64,000 bases of DNA from a virus (IMGVR_UViG_3300044614_000912:1-64000), one strand, 5' to 3'; numbered from the stretch's first letter, positions 1 to 7,420 are shown. Translations and numbers: made by a program. Notes: generated by a model from the sequence alone, not told the origin.

Positions 1-2
1 AT

Positions 3-1268
3 CTTAGGGCCACAAGTAGCACAATAGACAAGCAAAATATTATTGAAGAATATTGCAATCACAGCGGTCCAGAGGCACATTTTGCTAAACAAATTCTACT
101 GTACACTTATCACCCACTGTGGCAATATAATGTCACAAGTGACAATCTAAAGAAAAAGAAAACTCTTCGTGGACAAAAGTACAATAACTTTTTTGAACTC
201 TTGAATGATCTTCAAGCAAGAGCTATTACGGGTCATGATGCCATTGGTGCCATTCATACATTTATTGACAAATATCCCGATAAAGAAGAGCTTATCTATT
301 GTATTATCGATAAAGATTTGAAGACCCGTGCTGGTGATAAGATTATCAACAAGGCTATCCCTGACCATATCCCAGAGTTTAGCGTTGCTTTGGCGGATAA
401 ATATAATCCAAGCATTGTAAAGTGGGAGGACGGTTGGTATGTTAGCAGAAAGATTGATGGTGCTAGATGTATTGGGATTGTTGACAGTCATGGCAATACT
501 ACCTTCTATTCCCGCACGGGAAAGGAATTTGATACTCTTGGCGTCGTTAGGGATGGTATTAAGGCTCTTAACATTACTAATGTAGTATTTGATGGTGAGC
601 TTTGTCTGGTGGATGAGTATGGTAACGAAGACTTTCAAGGTATTATGAAGCAACTTAAGAAAAAAGATCATACCATTCTCAACCCATGCTACAAGATATT
701 CGATATGATCAGTCATGACGAATTTTATTCTAAGCGTGGAGAATCTAATAAACCATTTGGACTTAGGTTCAACAATCTAATGATTACACTCAAGCGTAAT
801 TCAATCCCGTGCCTTAGTGCAGTTAACCAAGAACGCATTAAGAACGATGAGCATTTTGCTGAGTGGTGCGTTGAAGCTTCCCAAGGTGGATGGGAAGGAC
901 TAATGCTTCGTGCAGATGAGCCATATAAGGGCAAGCGTAGCAAAGATTTGCTAAAGTACAAAAGCTTTTTTGACGATGAATATACTGTTATTGATACTAA
1001 AATGGGTCCGTTTAGATATGTAAAAGATGGACAAGAAGTAGAAGAAACTATGCTTTCCAATGTGACAATCTCTCATAAAGGCTACAATGTAGATGTAGGG
1101 AGCGGTTTCACCATAGAGGAACGTCAAGCCTTTTTCAAGAATCCTAATCTTATTCTTGGAAAGACTATCACGGTTCAATACTTTGAAGAAACAAAAAATC
1201 AACAAGGAACAATCAGTTTACGATTCCCTACCTTCAAGGTATTGTACGGTGAAGAACGTGATATTTAA
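3..1268 (+). CDS. ATP-dependent DNA ligase, 5' end outside window
   Basis: Seals nicks in phage DNA during replication and repair. The frame is open from the first complete codon of the window with no good start, so the N-terminus lies outside. Counting from that codon, the adenylation motif KIDG (lysine about residue 150) sits in VSRKIDGARC, the catalytic lysine context of ATP-dependent ligases. Later come FDGELCL (motif III), EGLMLR (motif IV) and LLKYKSFFDDEY (motif V), followed by an OB-fold-like C-terminus. About 420 residues are visible, so most of a T4-type enzyme is present. The stop overlaps the next start by one base (TAATG). Family assignment is firm; subfamily is not. Confidence 0.93.
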   Translation, partial: LRATSSTIDKQNIIEEYCNHSGPEAHFAKQILLYTYHPLWQYNVTSDNLKKKKTLRGQKYNNFFELLNDLQARAITGHDAIGAIHTFIDKYPDKEELIYCIIDKDLKTRAGDKIINKAIPDHIPEFSVALADKYNPSIVKWEDGWYVSRKIDGARCIGIVDSHGNTTFYSRTGKEFDTLGVVRDGIKALNITNVVFDGELCLVDEYGNEDFQGIMKQLKKKDHTILNPCYKIFDMISHDEFYSKRGESNKPFGLRFNNLMITLKRNSIPCLSAVNQERIKNDEHFAEWCVEASQGGWEGLMLRADEPYKGKRSKDLLKYKSFFDDEYTVIDTKMGPFRYVKDGQEVEETMLSNVTISHKGYNVDVGSGFTIEERQAFFKNPNLILGKTITVQYFEETKNQQGTISLRFPTFKVLYGEERDI

Positions 1269-1654
1269 TGAAAAAATGCAGCAAATGCAAACAACTGCTA
1301 AACAAATCGAATTTTTCTCCATCAAGTGGTGGTAAATATTTAAGACCAGAATGTAAAGAGTGTGCTAGGAAATTAGCCAAAGAAAGAAAAGTATTGAGAG
1401 ACAAACACGGCGATCCACCAGAAGATTACCGATGTCCCATTTGTAATAAAACTAAGGAAGAATTGACAGGTACTGGTGGAAATGCTGGTATTTGGGTAGT
1501 TGATCATCATCATGAAAGTAATACATTTCGTGGTCATTTGTGTCATAATTGCAATAGGGGTATAGGAAATTTTAAGGACAATGTAGAAATATTGAATAGG
1601 GCATTGGAATACATTAACAATCATGCGAAGGATTTAGCAAATGAGTATCAATAA
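1268..1654 (+). CDS. Endonuclease VII-like (HNH/His-Me finger) nuclease
   Basis: Likely a zinc-binding nuclease of the recombination endonuclease VII family. T4 endonuclease VII resolves branched DNA before packaging. The 128-residue protein has an N-terminal CSKC/CKEC pair, then CPIC, a histidine-rich VVDHHHES core and HLCHNCNRGIGNFKDN, the usual arrangement of zinc knuckle, beta-beta-alpha-metal nuclease and second knuckle. It is translationally coupled to the ligase upstream. Such genes also occur as free-standing homing-type nucleases, so a mobile origin is possible; a resolvase role is inferred from family and neighbour only. Confidence 0.82.
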   Translation: MKKCSKCKQLLNKSNFSPSSGGKYLRPECKECARKLAKERKVLRDKHGDPPEDYRCPICNKTKEELTGTGGNAGIWVVDHHHESNTFRGHLCHNCNRGIGNFKDNVEILNRALEYINNHAKDLANEYQ

Positions 1655-1931
1655 AGTATCAAATCCAATTGAATTTCTAATAGAGTTTGCTTGGGCCAGC
1701 GGTGCGGATCAATTCACGGTTAATAACGCCAAAGACGAATTGAACAAAATGCGTCAAGAATTGACCGATTTAAAAGAAAATAGGTCGCACATCAATGTTG
1801 CATGGGTTAAGGTAAATGAACGCGGGGATTTTTATGATCCTAGACTTCAATTGAATCCATTTGAGACAGAAATAATTCCATTGTATGCGAATAAGGAAGA
1901 ACTAAAGAAGTTCCTTGACAAGAGCCGATGA
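1641..1931 (+). CDS. Hypothetical protein, coiled-coil N-terminus
   Basis: A 96-residue protein of unknown function, overlapping the end of the endonuclease gene by 14 bases. Residues about 24-48 (NAKDELNKMRQELTDLKENR) have heptad character and could form a short coiled coil. The second half (INVAWVKVNERGDFYDPRL) resembles small proteins often found in large phages. Its 3' end contains the -35 element of the promoter for the following tRNA genes. Confidence 0.7.
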   Translation: MSINKVSNPIEFLIEFAWASGADQFTVNNAKDELNKMRQELTDLKENRSHINVAWVKVNERGDFYDPRLQLNPFETEIIPLYANKEELKKFLDKSR

Positions 1932-1943
1932 TAGTGGTATAAT
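1915..1943 (+). promoter_or_regulatory. Sigma70-type promoter for tRNA cluster
   Basis: TTGACA (1915-1920) and TATAAT (1938-1943) separated by exactly 17 bases, a perfect match to the bacterial vegetative consensus, ten bases before tRNA-Leu. The spacer contains GCCGAT four bases after the -35, a block also found in the promoters at 14939 and 21776. Host RNA polymerase should use it, so the tRNAs are probably early transcripts. Confidence 0.85.
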
Positions 1944-1952
1944 GATAGAAAC

Positions 1953-2035
1953 GCCGCTGTGGTGGAATTGGCATACACATGGGACTTAAAATCCCACGCC
2001 GTTTAGGCTTGCGAGTTCAAGTCTCGCCAGCGGTA
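1953..2035 (+). tRNA. tRNA-Leu (anticodon UAA)
   Basis: Cloverleaf with acceptor GCCGCTG pairing CAGCGGT (one G-U pair), anticodon loop CTTAAAA giving UAA, a long variable arm as in class II tRNAs, and T arm GCGAGTTCAAGTCTCGC. The CCA end is not encoded. It would read UUA, a frequent codon in this AT-rich genome. First gene after the promoter at 1915. Confidence 0.93.
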
Positions 2036-2040
2036 TTTTT

Positions 2041-2112
2041 GGCCCCATAGTTAAATGGATATAATAAGTGACTTCTAATCTCTAGTTGTAGGTTCGATTC
2101 CTACTGGGGCTA
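2041..2112 (+). tRNA. tRNA-Arg (anticodon UCU)
   Basis: Acceptor GGCCCCA pairs TGGGGCT (one G-U), T arm GTAGG-TTCGATT-CCTAC, anticodon loop CTTCTAA giving UCU. The anticodon stem has one T-T mismatch. CCA is not encoded. It would read AGA, the dominant arginine codon in many genes here. It lies five bases after tRNA-Leu and is likely cotranscribed. Confidence 0.88.
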
Positions 2113-2143
2113 CTGGTTAATTTACTTTTTAAAAGGAGTTTAT

Positions 2144-2347
2144 ATGAAGAATGTAATTTGTGCAGTTGCAATCGCGGTTTTTTCTGCTACACTAGCCAGT
2201 GCTGATTGCGTTGGCGGCTCATGTAGCGTTGGTCCAGTTAGGAAGGCTGGAGCATCAGTTGTAAGCGTAACAAAGCGTATTGTAACAGCACCGGTACGTA
2301 TTACCAAGCGTGTTGTGGCTAATAGTCGAACACGGCGTTGTAACTGA
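2144..2347 (+). CDS. Small exported Cys/Gly/Ser-rich protein
   Basis: A 67-residue protein with a clear signal peptide (MKNVICAVAIAVFSATLASA, cleavage after ASA) and a mature part starting DCVGGSCSVGPVRK, then repeated basic Val/Arg segments (RIVTAPVRITKRVV). A strong AAAAGGAG ribosome site precedes the ATG. Function unknown. The GGSC plus RVV-rich composition recalls small secreted proteins of planctomycetes as I remember them; this is a hint about the host and not proof. It sits between tRNA genes in one transcript. Confidence 0.72.
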   Translation: MKNVICAVAIAVFSATLASADCVGGSCSVGPVRKAGASVVSVTKRIVTAPVRITKRVVANSRTRRCN

Positions 2348-2355
2348 TTTATGTC

Positions 2356-2396
2356 TAACGGTTTTGCGGATTCCGTTATATAAAATAAAATCCGCC
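2356..2396 (+). other. Possible H-type RNA pseudoknot
   Basis: Two interleaved helices: TAACGG (2356-2361) with CCGTTA (2373-2378), and GCGGATT (2366-2372) with AATCCGC (2389-2395). The order 5'-a b a' b' with no base between b and a', a four-base T loop and a ten-base A-rich loop is the geometry of an H-type pseudoknot. It lies between the 2144 gene and tRNA-Ser. Function unknown; it could be a processing, stability or termination element. Confidence 0.4.
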
Positions 2397-2401
2397 ACAA
2401 T

Positions 2402-2486
2402 GGAGGAATGGCAGAGCGGTTTAATGCACCGGTTTACTAAACCGACGATCTTAATTGATCCACAGGTTCGAATCCTGTTTCCTCCG
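2402..2486 (+). tRNA. tRNA-Ser, anticodon reads as ACU
   Basis: Acceptor GGAGGAA pairs TTCCTCC, T arm ACAGG-TTCGAAT-CCTGT, and a long variable arm (GATC paired with GATC) typical of tRNA-Ser. The anticodon loop is TTACTAA, giving ACU where bacterial serine tRNAs for AGY normally have GCU. The outermost anticodon-stem pair is a C-A mismatch. A34 in this box is rare in bacteria, so the wobble base may be modified or the tRNA may read mainly AGU. CCA is not encoded. Confidence 0.85.
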
Positions 2487-2501
2487 CTTTAGGATATACT
2501 T

Positions 2502-2654
2502 ATGAATGGCGAATTATTCTTCGATCTAATATGCTTTATCGTTATCTGCATATGCCTTCATCGCATAGCAGAGCTAAATAATAGACTTGAAATGAACATT
2601 ATTGTGGTTCAGAGTTTACAATCTAGAATAGATGAATTAGAGAAAAAGAAATGA
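2502..2654 (+). CDS. Small membrane protein with coiled-coil tail
   Basis: A 50-residue ORF beginning MNGELFFDLICFIVICICL: one N-terminal transmembrane segment followed by a charged helix (AELNNRLEMN...LQSRIDELEKKK) with heptad pattern. The stop overlaps the next start as ATGA, which supports real translation. Unknown function; such one-pass miniproteins are frequent in this phage. Confidence 0.6.
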   Translation: MNGELFFDLICFIVICICLHRIAELNNRLEMNIIVVQSLQSRIDELEKKK

Positions 2655-2905
2655 GTTCTAACGAACAAAGTAAGATTACAGCAACATTATCTCTTACTAA
2701 AGATCAGTGGGAATATATGGCTAGTCATATTATGAATGATCTGGCTATACTAGAAGTGGGATTAGGCCCACAAATAGGTAGAAATAGAATGACAGAGATC
2801 ATATTAAATGGACTTAAAATAGTAAATCAGATTAAAGACTCTACTGGAATTGATATTGATTTATCAAGCTGGGAACTTAGATATGGTGAAAATTATGCAA
2901 ACTAA
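2651..2905 (+). CDS. Hypothetical protein
   Basis: An 84-residue acidic protein starting MSSNEQSKITATLSLTKDQW. No recognised domain; predicted mostly helical. Coupled by ATGA to the membrane miniprotein upstream and overlapping the next gene, so part of the same early-type operon. Confidence 0.65.
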   Translation: MSSNEQSKITATLSLTKDQWEYMASHIMNDLAILEVGLGPQIGRNRMTEIILNGLKIVNQIKDSTGIDIDLSSWELRYGENYAN

Positions 2906-3077
2906 AACAACATATTTTGGACAACATTTTCTTTTATCTATCGTGAAGAATGGTAAAGATACTACTCTTATTCTTTCTAATAGCGACGAAACAAAAAATC
3001 ATGTTGTATTTACTGATAATTATGAACTAAAAGAATTAGCCGATTTTCTTTATAAGACTATTGGGGAAAAGAAATGA
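2895..3077 (+). CDS. Hypothetical protein
   Basis: Sixty residues from the ATG at 2895 (MQTKTTYFGQHF), chosen because GGTGA precedes it; an in-frame ATG at 2883 would add four residues. Alternating strands (LLSIVKNGKDTTLILSNSDE) then a helix ending DFLYKTIGEKK suggest a small alpha/beta fold. Overlaps the previous gene and ends in ATGA with the next. Function unknown. Confidence 0.6.
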   Translation: MQTKTTYFGQHFLLSIVKNGKDTTLILSNSDETKNHVVFTDNYELKELADFLYKTIGEKK

Positions 3078-3253
3078 AACCAACTCTGACTGAAGACATT
3101 GGCATTGCTATTTCATGTGTGCAAGATTATCTAGATACTATTGACCCTGTAGAAGAACAGGAACATTATGATACAATTCGCCTAAGAATTGAACGATTAA
3201 TGCAATTTTATTATCAACTGACAGGATTTGATCCTAATGGAGAAAAACAATGA
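3074..3253 (+). CDS. Hypothetical helical protein
   Basis: A 59-residue ORF (MKPTLTEDIGIAISCVQDYL...) with ATGA junctions at both ends, which strongly supports that it is a gene. Predicted two-helix protein, acidic. No homology recognised. Confidence 0.62.
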   Translation: MKPTLTEDIGIAISCVQDYLDTIDPVEEQEHYDTIRLRIERLMQFYYQLTGFDPNGEKQ

Positions 3254-3474
3254 ATAAACTTGTACTATATTTTGATCCTATTGAGATTGCTAGTCTTGGG
3301 AATCTTGGTCCATTTCCAGAATGTTTGATATTTAATAACTGGGCTGATGCTGCTGATTGGTTTAAGCGTCATGATTGTATTTATGAAGAAGATTTTAAAT
3401 TGACAGTTTTTACTATTAAGCGATATGGAAAAACTCTTAATGGTAAATATATGTGGGGAAAGGCTTTTCTATGA
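3250..3474 (+). CDS. Hypothetical protein
   Basis: Seventy-four residues, MNKLVLYFDPIEIASLGNL..., with aromatic-rich composition. ATGA overlap with both neighbours. No domain recognised; part of the run of small early-type genes. Confidence 0.62.
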   Translation: MNKLVLYFDPIEIASLGNLGPFPECLIFNNWADAADWFKRHDCIYEEDFKLTVFTIKRYGKTLNGKYMWGKAFL

Positions 3475-3716
3475 AAGTTTATGCTATAGTTTGTGAATAT
3501 GGTGCTGCGTCTATTTATGAGGGTATAGAAATGGTTTGTAAAACCTACAAGATCGCAGAGTCTCATTTTTTAAATGCTGACTTTGATGGGCGACCATATC
3601 GTATTATAGAAATGACTATGATGGATAAAATGTGGAAAGAGATTCCTAAAGCCCCTCAGTCAAGAAATTCTGAAACAAGACTATCACAGAAAAAGAAAAA
3701 AAATGCTAAAAATTAG
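3471..3716 (+). CDS. Hypothetical protein with basic tail
   Basis: Eighty-one residues from the ATG at 3471 (MKVYAIVCEYGAASIYEGIE), chosen for its ATGA overlap with the upstream stop. N-terminal alpha/beta part and a lysine-rich C-terminus (LSQKKKKNAKN) that could contact nucleic acid. Function unknown. Confidence 0.62.
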   Translation: MKVYAIVCEYGAASIYEGIEMVCKTYKIAESHFLNADFDGRPYRIIEMTMMDKMWKEIPKAPQSRNSETRLSQKKKKNAKN

Positions 3717-4449
3717 ATGGGATTATTGGTCTAATTCTAAATTGGCCGATTGGATTCGCGGAACCAAGAAACCTTACGCTTTACAGTGGGATGATTGGAA
3801 AAGTTGGCACAAAGAAGCCCAAGCTAAAAATCCTATTCGATACTGGATTAGCGAAACATTACTCAAGAAGCTCCAAGATATTGTATGCTTCCCATATGAC
3901 CTCTATCATACAGTAGAGGTATACATTCGTAATAGATTTATCGATAAATTACATTATCTCAAAACTGACCTAAAGCCGGGAGAGTATTACGATCTTGACA
4001 CAAGACTCCTACACGGTATAATGAATGAACTGGTAGACCATGTTGAGATAGAACTAGCACATGTTTATAAGTGCAATGACCATACAAAGTACAAATTTAA
4101 GAACGGACGATGCCCCGAAGCGGGATTAGATTATCTTGCATGGGCATGTTCTCTTGTTTATGATGAAAGTTATGGGATGCAACCGGACGATAAAGACTAT
4201 GGCAAACCCCTAGAACAAGCACTAAACGCTTACAAGATACGAAAAATATACAACTGGTGGAAGAACGAAAGACCAAACAGAATAAATCCTTACGATTACC
4301 AAGAGGTTGACGAAAACGATACGGCAGAAACTAAGAAACAAAAACAAAAGCGTATTAGCCAAGCCCACAAGATCGAAGAAAAGTATGACAACGAAGATAC
4401 AGAAATGCTAATCAAGCTTATTAAACTAAGACATTCACTTTGGACATAA
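3703..4449 (+). CDS. Conserved-type phage protein, unknown function
   Basis: A 248-residue soluble protein rich in Trp and Tyr at the N-terminus (IRWDYWSNSKLADWIRG) with a long charged helical C-terminus. It contains RNRFIDKLHYLKTDLKPGEYYDLDTRLLHG, which looks like a conserved block of hypothetical proteins in large phages, but no activity can be assigned. Overlaps the upstream gene by 14 bases. Confidence 0.75.
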   Translation: MLKIRWDYWSNSKLADWIRGTKKPYALQWDDWKSWHKEAQAKNPIRYWISETLLKKLQDIVCFPYDLYHTVEVYIRNRFIDKLHYLKTDLKPGEYYDLDTRLLHGIMNELVDHVEIELAHVYKCNDHTKYKFKNGRCPEAGLDYLAWACSLVYDESYGMQPDDKDYGKPLEQALNAYKIRKIYNWWKNERPNRINPYDYQEVDENDTAETKKQKQKRISQAHKIEEKYDNEDTEMLIKLIKLRHSLWT

Positions 4450-4452
4450 ATC

Positions 4453-4890
4453 ATGGATCAAGAACTACAAAATAAATTATATGAACAGTATCCAGACCTA
4501 TTCTCTAATAAAGATAAGGATATACGCACTAGCTGTATGGCATGGGGATGCGAATGTGGCAGCGGCTGGTACGATATCTTATCTTCTCTTTGCTGGATGA
4601 TAACTCAGCATGAGGAAAATGACAAATGGTATAGGGAATATCTTGAGAAAAATGATCCAGAGAAACTCAAAGAACTTCCAGAATACTTCCCCGTAAAATT
4701 TGATCAGATAAAGGAAAAATTTGGTGGACTAAGAGTATACTTTAGTGGTGGTGATAAATATGTTGAGGGTTTAGTAGCTATGGCAGGAGCATTAAGTTAT
4801 AAAACATGTGAAGCCTGCGGAAATAAAGGTAAGCCAAACGATGGTGGATGGATAACCACTCTTTGCGACAACTGTAGGTATAAAAAATGA
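4453..4890 (+). CDS. Conserved phage protein with C-terminal zinc-ribbon-like cysteines
   Basis: One hundred and forty-five residues. An N-terminal CECGSGWYDILSSLCWMI block and a central QIKEKFGGLRVYFSGGD block look like a conserved phage family of unknown role. The C-terminus has CEACGNKG...TLCDNCRYKK, four cysteines in CxxC pairs that probably bind zinc. Ends in ATGA with the next gene. No enzymatic motif seen. Confidence 0.78.
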   Translation: MDQELQNKLYEQYPDLFSNKDKDIRTSCMAWGCECGSGWYDILSSLCWMITQHEENDKWYREYLEKNDPEKLKELPEYFPVKFDQIKEKFGGLRVYFSGGDKYVEGLVAMAGALSYKTCEACGNKGKPNDGGWITTLCDNCRYKK

Positions 4891-5123
4891 GTTGGAATTA
4901 TCGTGTTGTTAAGAAAATAACCAAGATTCCTCTTGGAGAAACTGACATTACCTATGAAATTCACGATGTATATTATGATAAAAATCTAGATATTGTTAAT
5001 ATTGGCAAGATATCATTCCCAATGAGTGATGATGTTGAAGGATTACAATGGAATTTGAAAAGAATGTTGGAGGCTTGTAAAAAGCCGGTTATCGACTATA
5101 ATACTGGAGAAGAAGTGAATTAA
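4887..5123 (+). CDS. Hypothetical protein
   Basis: Seventy-eight residues starting MSWNYRVVKKITKIPLGETD; small beta-rich protein ending in a helix (LQWNLKRMLEACKKPVI). Proteins beginning MSWNYRVV occur in many genomes as uncharacterised ORFs. Coupled by ATGA to the zinc-ribbon protein upstream; last gene before a 108-base gap. Confidence 0.72.
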   Translation: MSWNYRVVKKITKIPLGETDITYEIHDVYYDKNLDIVNIGKISFPMSDDVEGLQWNLKRMLEACKKPVIDYNTGEEVN

Positions 5124-5231
5124 CACTCACCGCCGACTTGATCACCGGAGGTAACGTCCTTGACCTCTGTTTCCCGTATTTAGGGTTTCAACGTCAGATG
5201 ATTGGGGCGTTTTCAATACAAAGATAAACTT

Positions 5232-5459
5232 ATGAAAACTTGGCGACAAAAACAATTAGAATACATACAGCAGAAGTATGAAAGTTCTAAAAAATTAGCA
5301 GAAGAAATATGGCTACATGGTGATTATGAAGGAACGGCAAATGACTTTTACTATTTTCAGTGTGGATTCGTTGCTGGGCTAAACTATGAAAGCCAACAAA
5401 AGGCATTAGACTTTATAGAAAAATTGAACGAACTAGATCAAGAATTGGGGCTACAATGA
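5232..5459 (+). CDS. Hypothetical helical protein
   Basis: Seventy-five residues from the ATG at 5232 (MKTWRQKQLEYIQQKYESSK), preferred over an upstream in-frame TTG. Helical, with a central FYYFQCGFVAGLNYE hairpin. The 108-base gap upstream (5124-5231) is unusually G+C-rich and has small inverted repeats such as GAGGT/ACCTC but no gene. Ends in ATGA with the next gene. Confidence 0.65.
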   Translation: MKTWRQKQLEYIQQKYESSKKLAEEIWLHGDYEGTANDFYYFQCGFVAGLNYESQQKALDFIEKLNELDQELGLQ

Positions 5460-5752
5460 AGGGGCCATTAATTTATTATGAGATTAAGTATATGTATGGG
5501 ACTGATTTAAGTAGCACAAAATTAGCTGCTGAACTTAGAAAGTCTATACTAGAAGAAATTGATCTTGGGTTTAATGTTGAGATTGATTTCAAAGGAGTCC
5601 GTTCATTAAGTGGCGGTTGGACTAGAAACGCCTTTGGTGTTATTGTAAAAACTAAGGGAGAGGACTTTTTCAAGAGCCATATACTTTTAAGCAATATGAG
5701 TAAAGGTGTTAGAACCAGCGTACTAGAAGGTATTGGAGAAATGCTCGTATGA
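5456..5752 (+). CDS. STAS-like domain protein (DUF4325 type)
   Basis: Ninety-eight residues matching the STAS-like alternating protein family (DUF4325): VEIDFKGVRSLSGGWTRNAFG corresponds to the conserved DF-x-GV-x-S/T core, followed by GEDFFKSHILLSN. In bacteria these domains often follow histidine-kinase-like ATPases or act in signalling switches; here it is alone, without an adjacent kinase. Target in the phage cycle unknown. Confidence 0.7.
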   Translation: MKGPLIYYEIKYMYGTDLSSTKLAAELRKSILEEIDLGFNVEIDFKGVRSLSGGWTRNAFGVIVKTKGEDFFKSHILLSNMSKGVRTSVLEGIGEMLV

Positions 5753-5780
5753 AGAGGTTGTGGCTGATCGGAGGGATGGA

Positions 5781-6032
5781 ATGACCAGATATAAAATCTG
5801 CAAATTCGTTGATGGAAACGGATCAGAATGGTATCAGATAAAAAAGAAGGGTTGGTTCTTTTGGAGATACATTTCTGCCTATCCACAACTTAGTCGAAAA
5901 AAATATCCTATTAGATTCTATAATATGAATGAAATAAATCAACATATAAAACTTGATAGTCAAGTTCAGAAAGGTTTTCAAATTAAGAAATTAGAGTGTT
6001 TTGATTATGAACAACAAGAACTTAACAACTGA
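5781..6032 (+). CDS. Hypothetical protein
   Basis: Eighty-three residues from the ATG at 5781 (MTRYKICKFVDGNGSEWYQI), chosen because CGGAGGG lies just upstream. Beta-rich N-terminus with WYQIKKKGWFFWRY, then NEINQHI helix. Not recognised. Confidence 0.62.
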   Translation: MTRYKICKFVDGNGSEWYQIKKKGWFFWRYISAYPQLSRKKYPIRFYNMNEINQHIKLDSQVQKGFQIKKLECFDYEQQELNN

Positions 6033-6183
6033 ACAAAAGTTTGTTATATTCTGGCTTTATAATAGAGTATCAGAAAAGATACCGTCTAATCCTATCAAGG
6101 GTGGAAGTGATGATATTACAGTTAACGGAATTAATGTAACAGAAACCGTCAGAGATTTGCTCAAAGATAGATTGTTTGTATGA
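6007..6183 (+). CDS. Hypothetical protein
   Basis: Fifty-eight residues (MNNKNLTTEQKFVIFWLYNRV...), overlapping the upstream gene and ending in an ATGA junction. Small helical protein; function unknown. Confidence 0.55.
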   Translation: MNNKNLTTEQKFVIFWLYNRVSEKIPSNPIKGGSDDITVNGINVTETVRDLLKDRLFV

Positions 6184-6512
6184 CCAATAAAGAAAAACTA
6201 ATCAAAATCCGTAAGCTTCTTAAAGAAGCATATGATCATTACTTCAAATATAGTGATGGACATTGCAAGAGTGGAGAAGGACATATTAGTATAGATTTTG
6301 GAAATTACTGGAGCGATAAGAAATGTGAACTTAAGATAACAGGTGTATGTATTTATTCTTATGTTCTTGGGCCTTCACGGTCACACTATTTTGACACTCT
6401 TGACGAAGCACTAGAGACTGTGGTACAATGGCACAAGGATGAAATGAATACAGACTATAACGAGTATGGAGAACCGCAGATAGGTGGATATTTGGAGAAT
6501 CCAGATGCTTAG
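6180..6512 (+). CDS. Hypothetical protein
   Basis: One hundred and ten residues; helical N-terminus (LIKIRKLLKEAYDHYFKYSD) then a beta-rich part with HISIDFGNYW and YSYVLGPSRSHYFDTLDEALE. The latter resembles small uncharacterised phage proteins. Coupled to both neighbours. Confidence 0.65.
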   Translation: MTNKEKLIKIRKLLKEAYDHYFKYSDGHCKSGEGHISIDFGNYWSDKKCELKITGVCIYSYVLGPSRSHYFDTLDEALETVVQWHKDEMNTDYNEYGEPQIGGYLENPDA

Positions 6513-6723
6513 TTTTGAACAGTTCTTAAACAAAGTAGACGATACATATTATGCTCACCCATTTGAGTTAAGATACGGTCAAACAGTAATGAACGTACTA
6601 TATGAAGTTTGGCCCGAACAACACAAACAAATAATTGGTAGCGATTACGATTGTTTTTATGATGATGGCACAACAGAATCAACGCTAAAAGAATTGGAAA
6701 AACGATGGAAGGATTTACAGTAA
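6505..6723 (+). CDS. Hypothetical protein
   Basis: Seventy-two residues from the ATG at 6505 (MLSFEQFLNKVDDTYYAH). Residues LRYGQTVMNVLYEVWPEQ...IIGSDYDCFYDD look like small conserved phage proteins of unknown role. Overlaps the phosphoesterase start by 19 bases. Confidence 0.65.
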   Translation: MLSFEQFLNKVDDTYYAHPFELRYGQTVMNVLYEVWPEQHKQIIGSDYDCFYDDGTTESTLKELEKRWKDLQ

Positions 6724-7310
6724 TTGGTGATGTTCATGGCAAATATGAGCGTTATCATAGAATAGTTAGAAGGACAGAAGAAAATCCTCATACCATTCAG
6801 TTGGGCGATTTTGGTTTCAAGTATGATACTCTCGCCAATGTTGACTCAACAAAACATTTGATTATTCCCGGTAATCATGATAACTATGATACTTGCTATA
6901 ACTATCCCCATTTTTTAGGCGATTACGGATATACATCACTCAATGGAATAGAATTTTTCTATTACCGTGGAGCATATAGTATAGACAGAATTTATCGAAC
7001 GATAGGTATTGATTGGTGGGAAAATGAGCAAGTTGGAATCGAAGGATTTATGAAGGCGAGAGAATTATATCGCATGATTAAACCAAAGATTGTAATTACA
7101 CACGATTGTCCAGAGAATATTGCTCATCAAATGGTTCCAGATGGAGGAAGAGTATTTCAAAATAATACAACTTGGGCATTACAAGAATTACTCAATATCC
7201 ATGAACCAGATTTGTGGTTATTTGGACATTGGCATAAATCAAGAACTATTCAGCATGGTAAAACAAGGTTTATGTGTTTGAATGAACTAGAAACATATAA
7301 TATATGTTGA
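6705..7310 (+). CDS. Metallophosphoesterase (calcineurin-like)
   Basis: A 201-residue phosphoesterase. The metal-binding motifs are present in order: GDVHGK (DxH), QLGDFG (GDxx), IIPGNHDNYD (GNHD), VITHDCP and LFGHWHKS (GHxH). This is the minimal calcineurin-like fold used by protein phosphatases and 2',3'-cyclic or dinucleotide phosphodiesterases, like phage lambda phosphatase. Substrate cannot be told from sequence; regulating host protein phosphorylation or clearing nucleotide signals are both possible. Last gene before a 110-base gap. Confidence 0.88.
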   Translation: MEGFTVIGDVHGKYERYHRIVRRTEENPHTIQLGDFGFKYDTLANVDSTKHLIIPGNHDNYDTCYNYPHFLGDYGYTSLNGIEFFYYRGAYSIDRIYRTIGIDWWENEQVGIEGFMKARELYRMIKPKIVITHDCPENIAHQMVPDGGRVFQNNTTWALQELLNIHEPDLWLFGHWHKSRTIQHGKTRFMCLNELETYNIC

Positions 7311-7420
7311 GCCGATAGGTTAGGGTCGCGGGTATCCCTTTAATCAACTTCCGTAGAGTTTTAAGCCCAATTTTCTGTAATATTGAAAACGAGGCTAATT
7401 TTATTAAAGAAAGGTTACTT

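Noticed and set aside
201-1268. Ligase starting at the TTG at 201
   Set aside because: The frame is open upstream to the window edge and encodes sensible ligase N-terminal sequence, so the gene is truncated by the window and does not start at 201.
7311-7420. Promoter of the GCCGATA class
   Set aside because: TTGA-GCCGATA is present but no acceptable -10 sequence follows at 16-18 bases, so it is noted only as an occurrence of the block.
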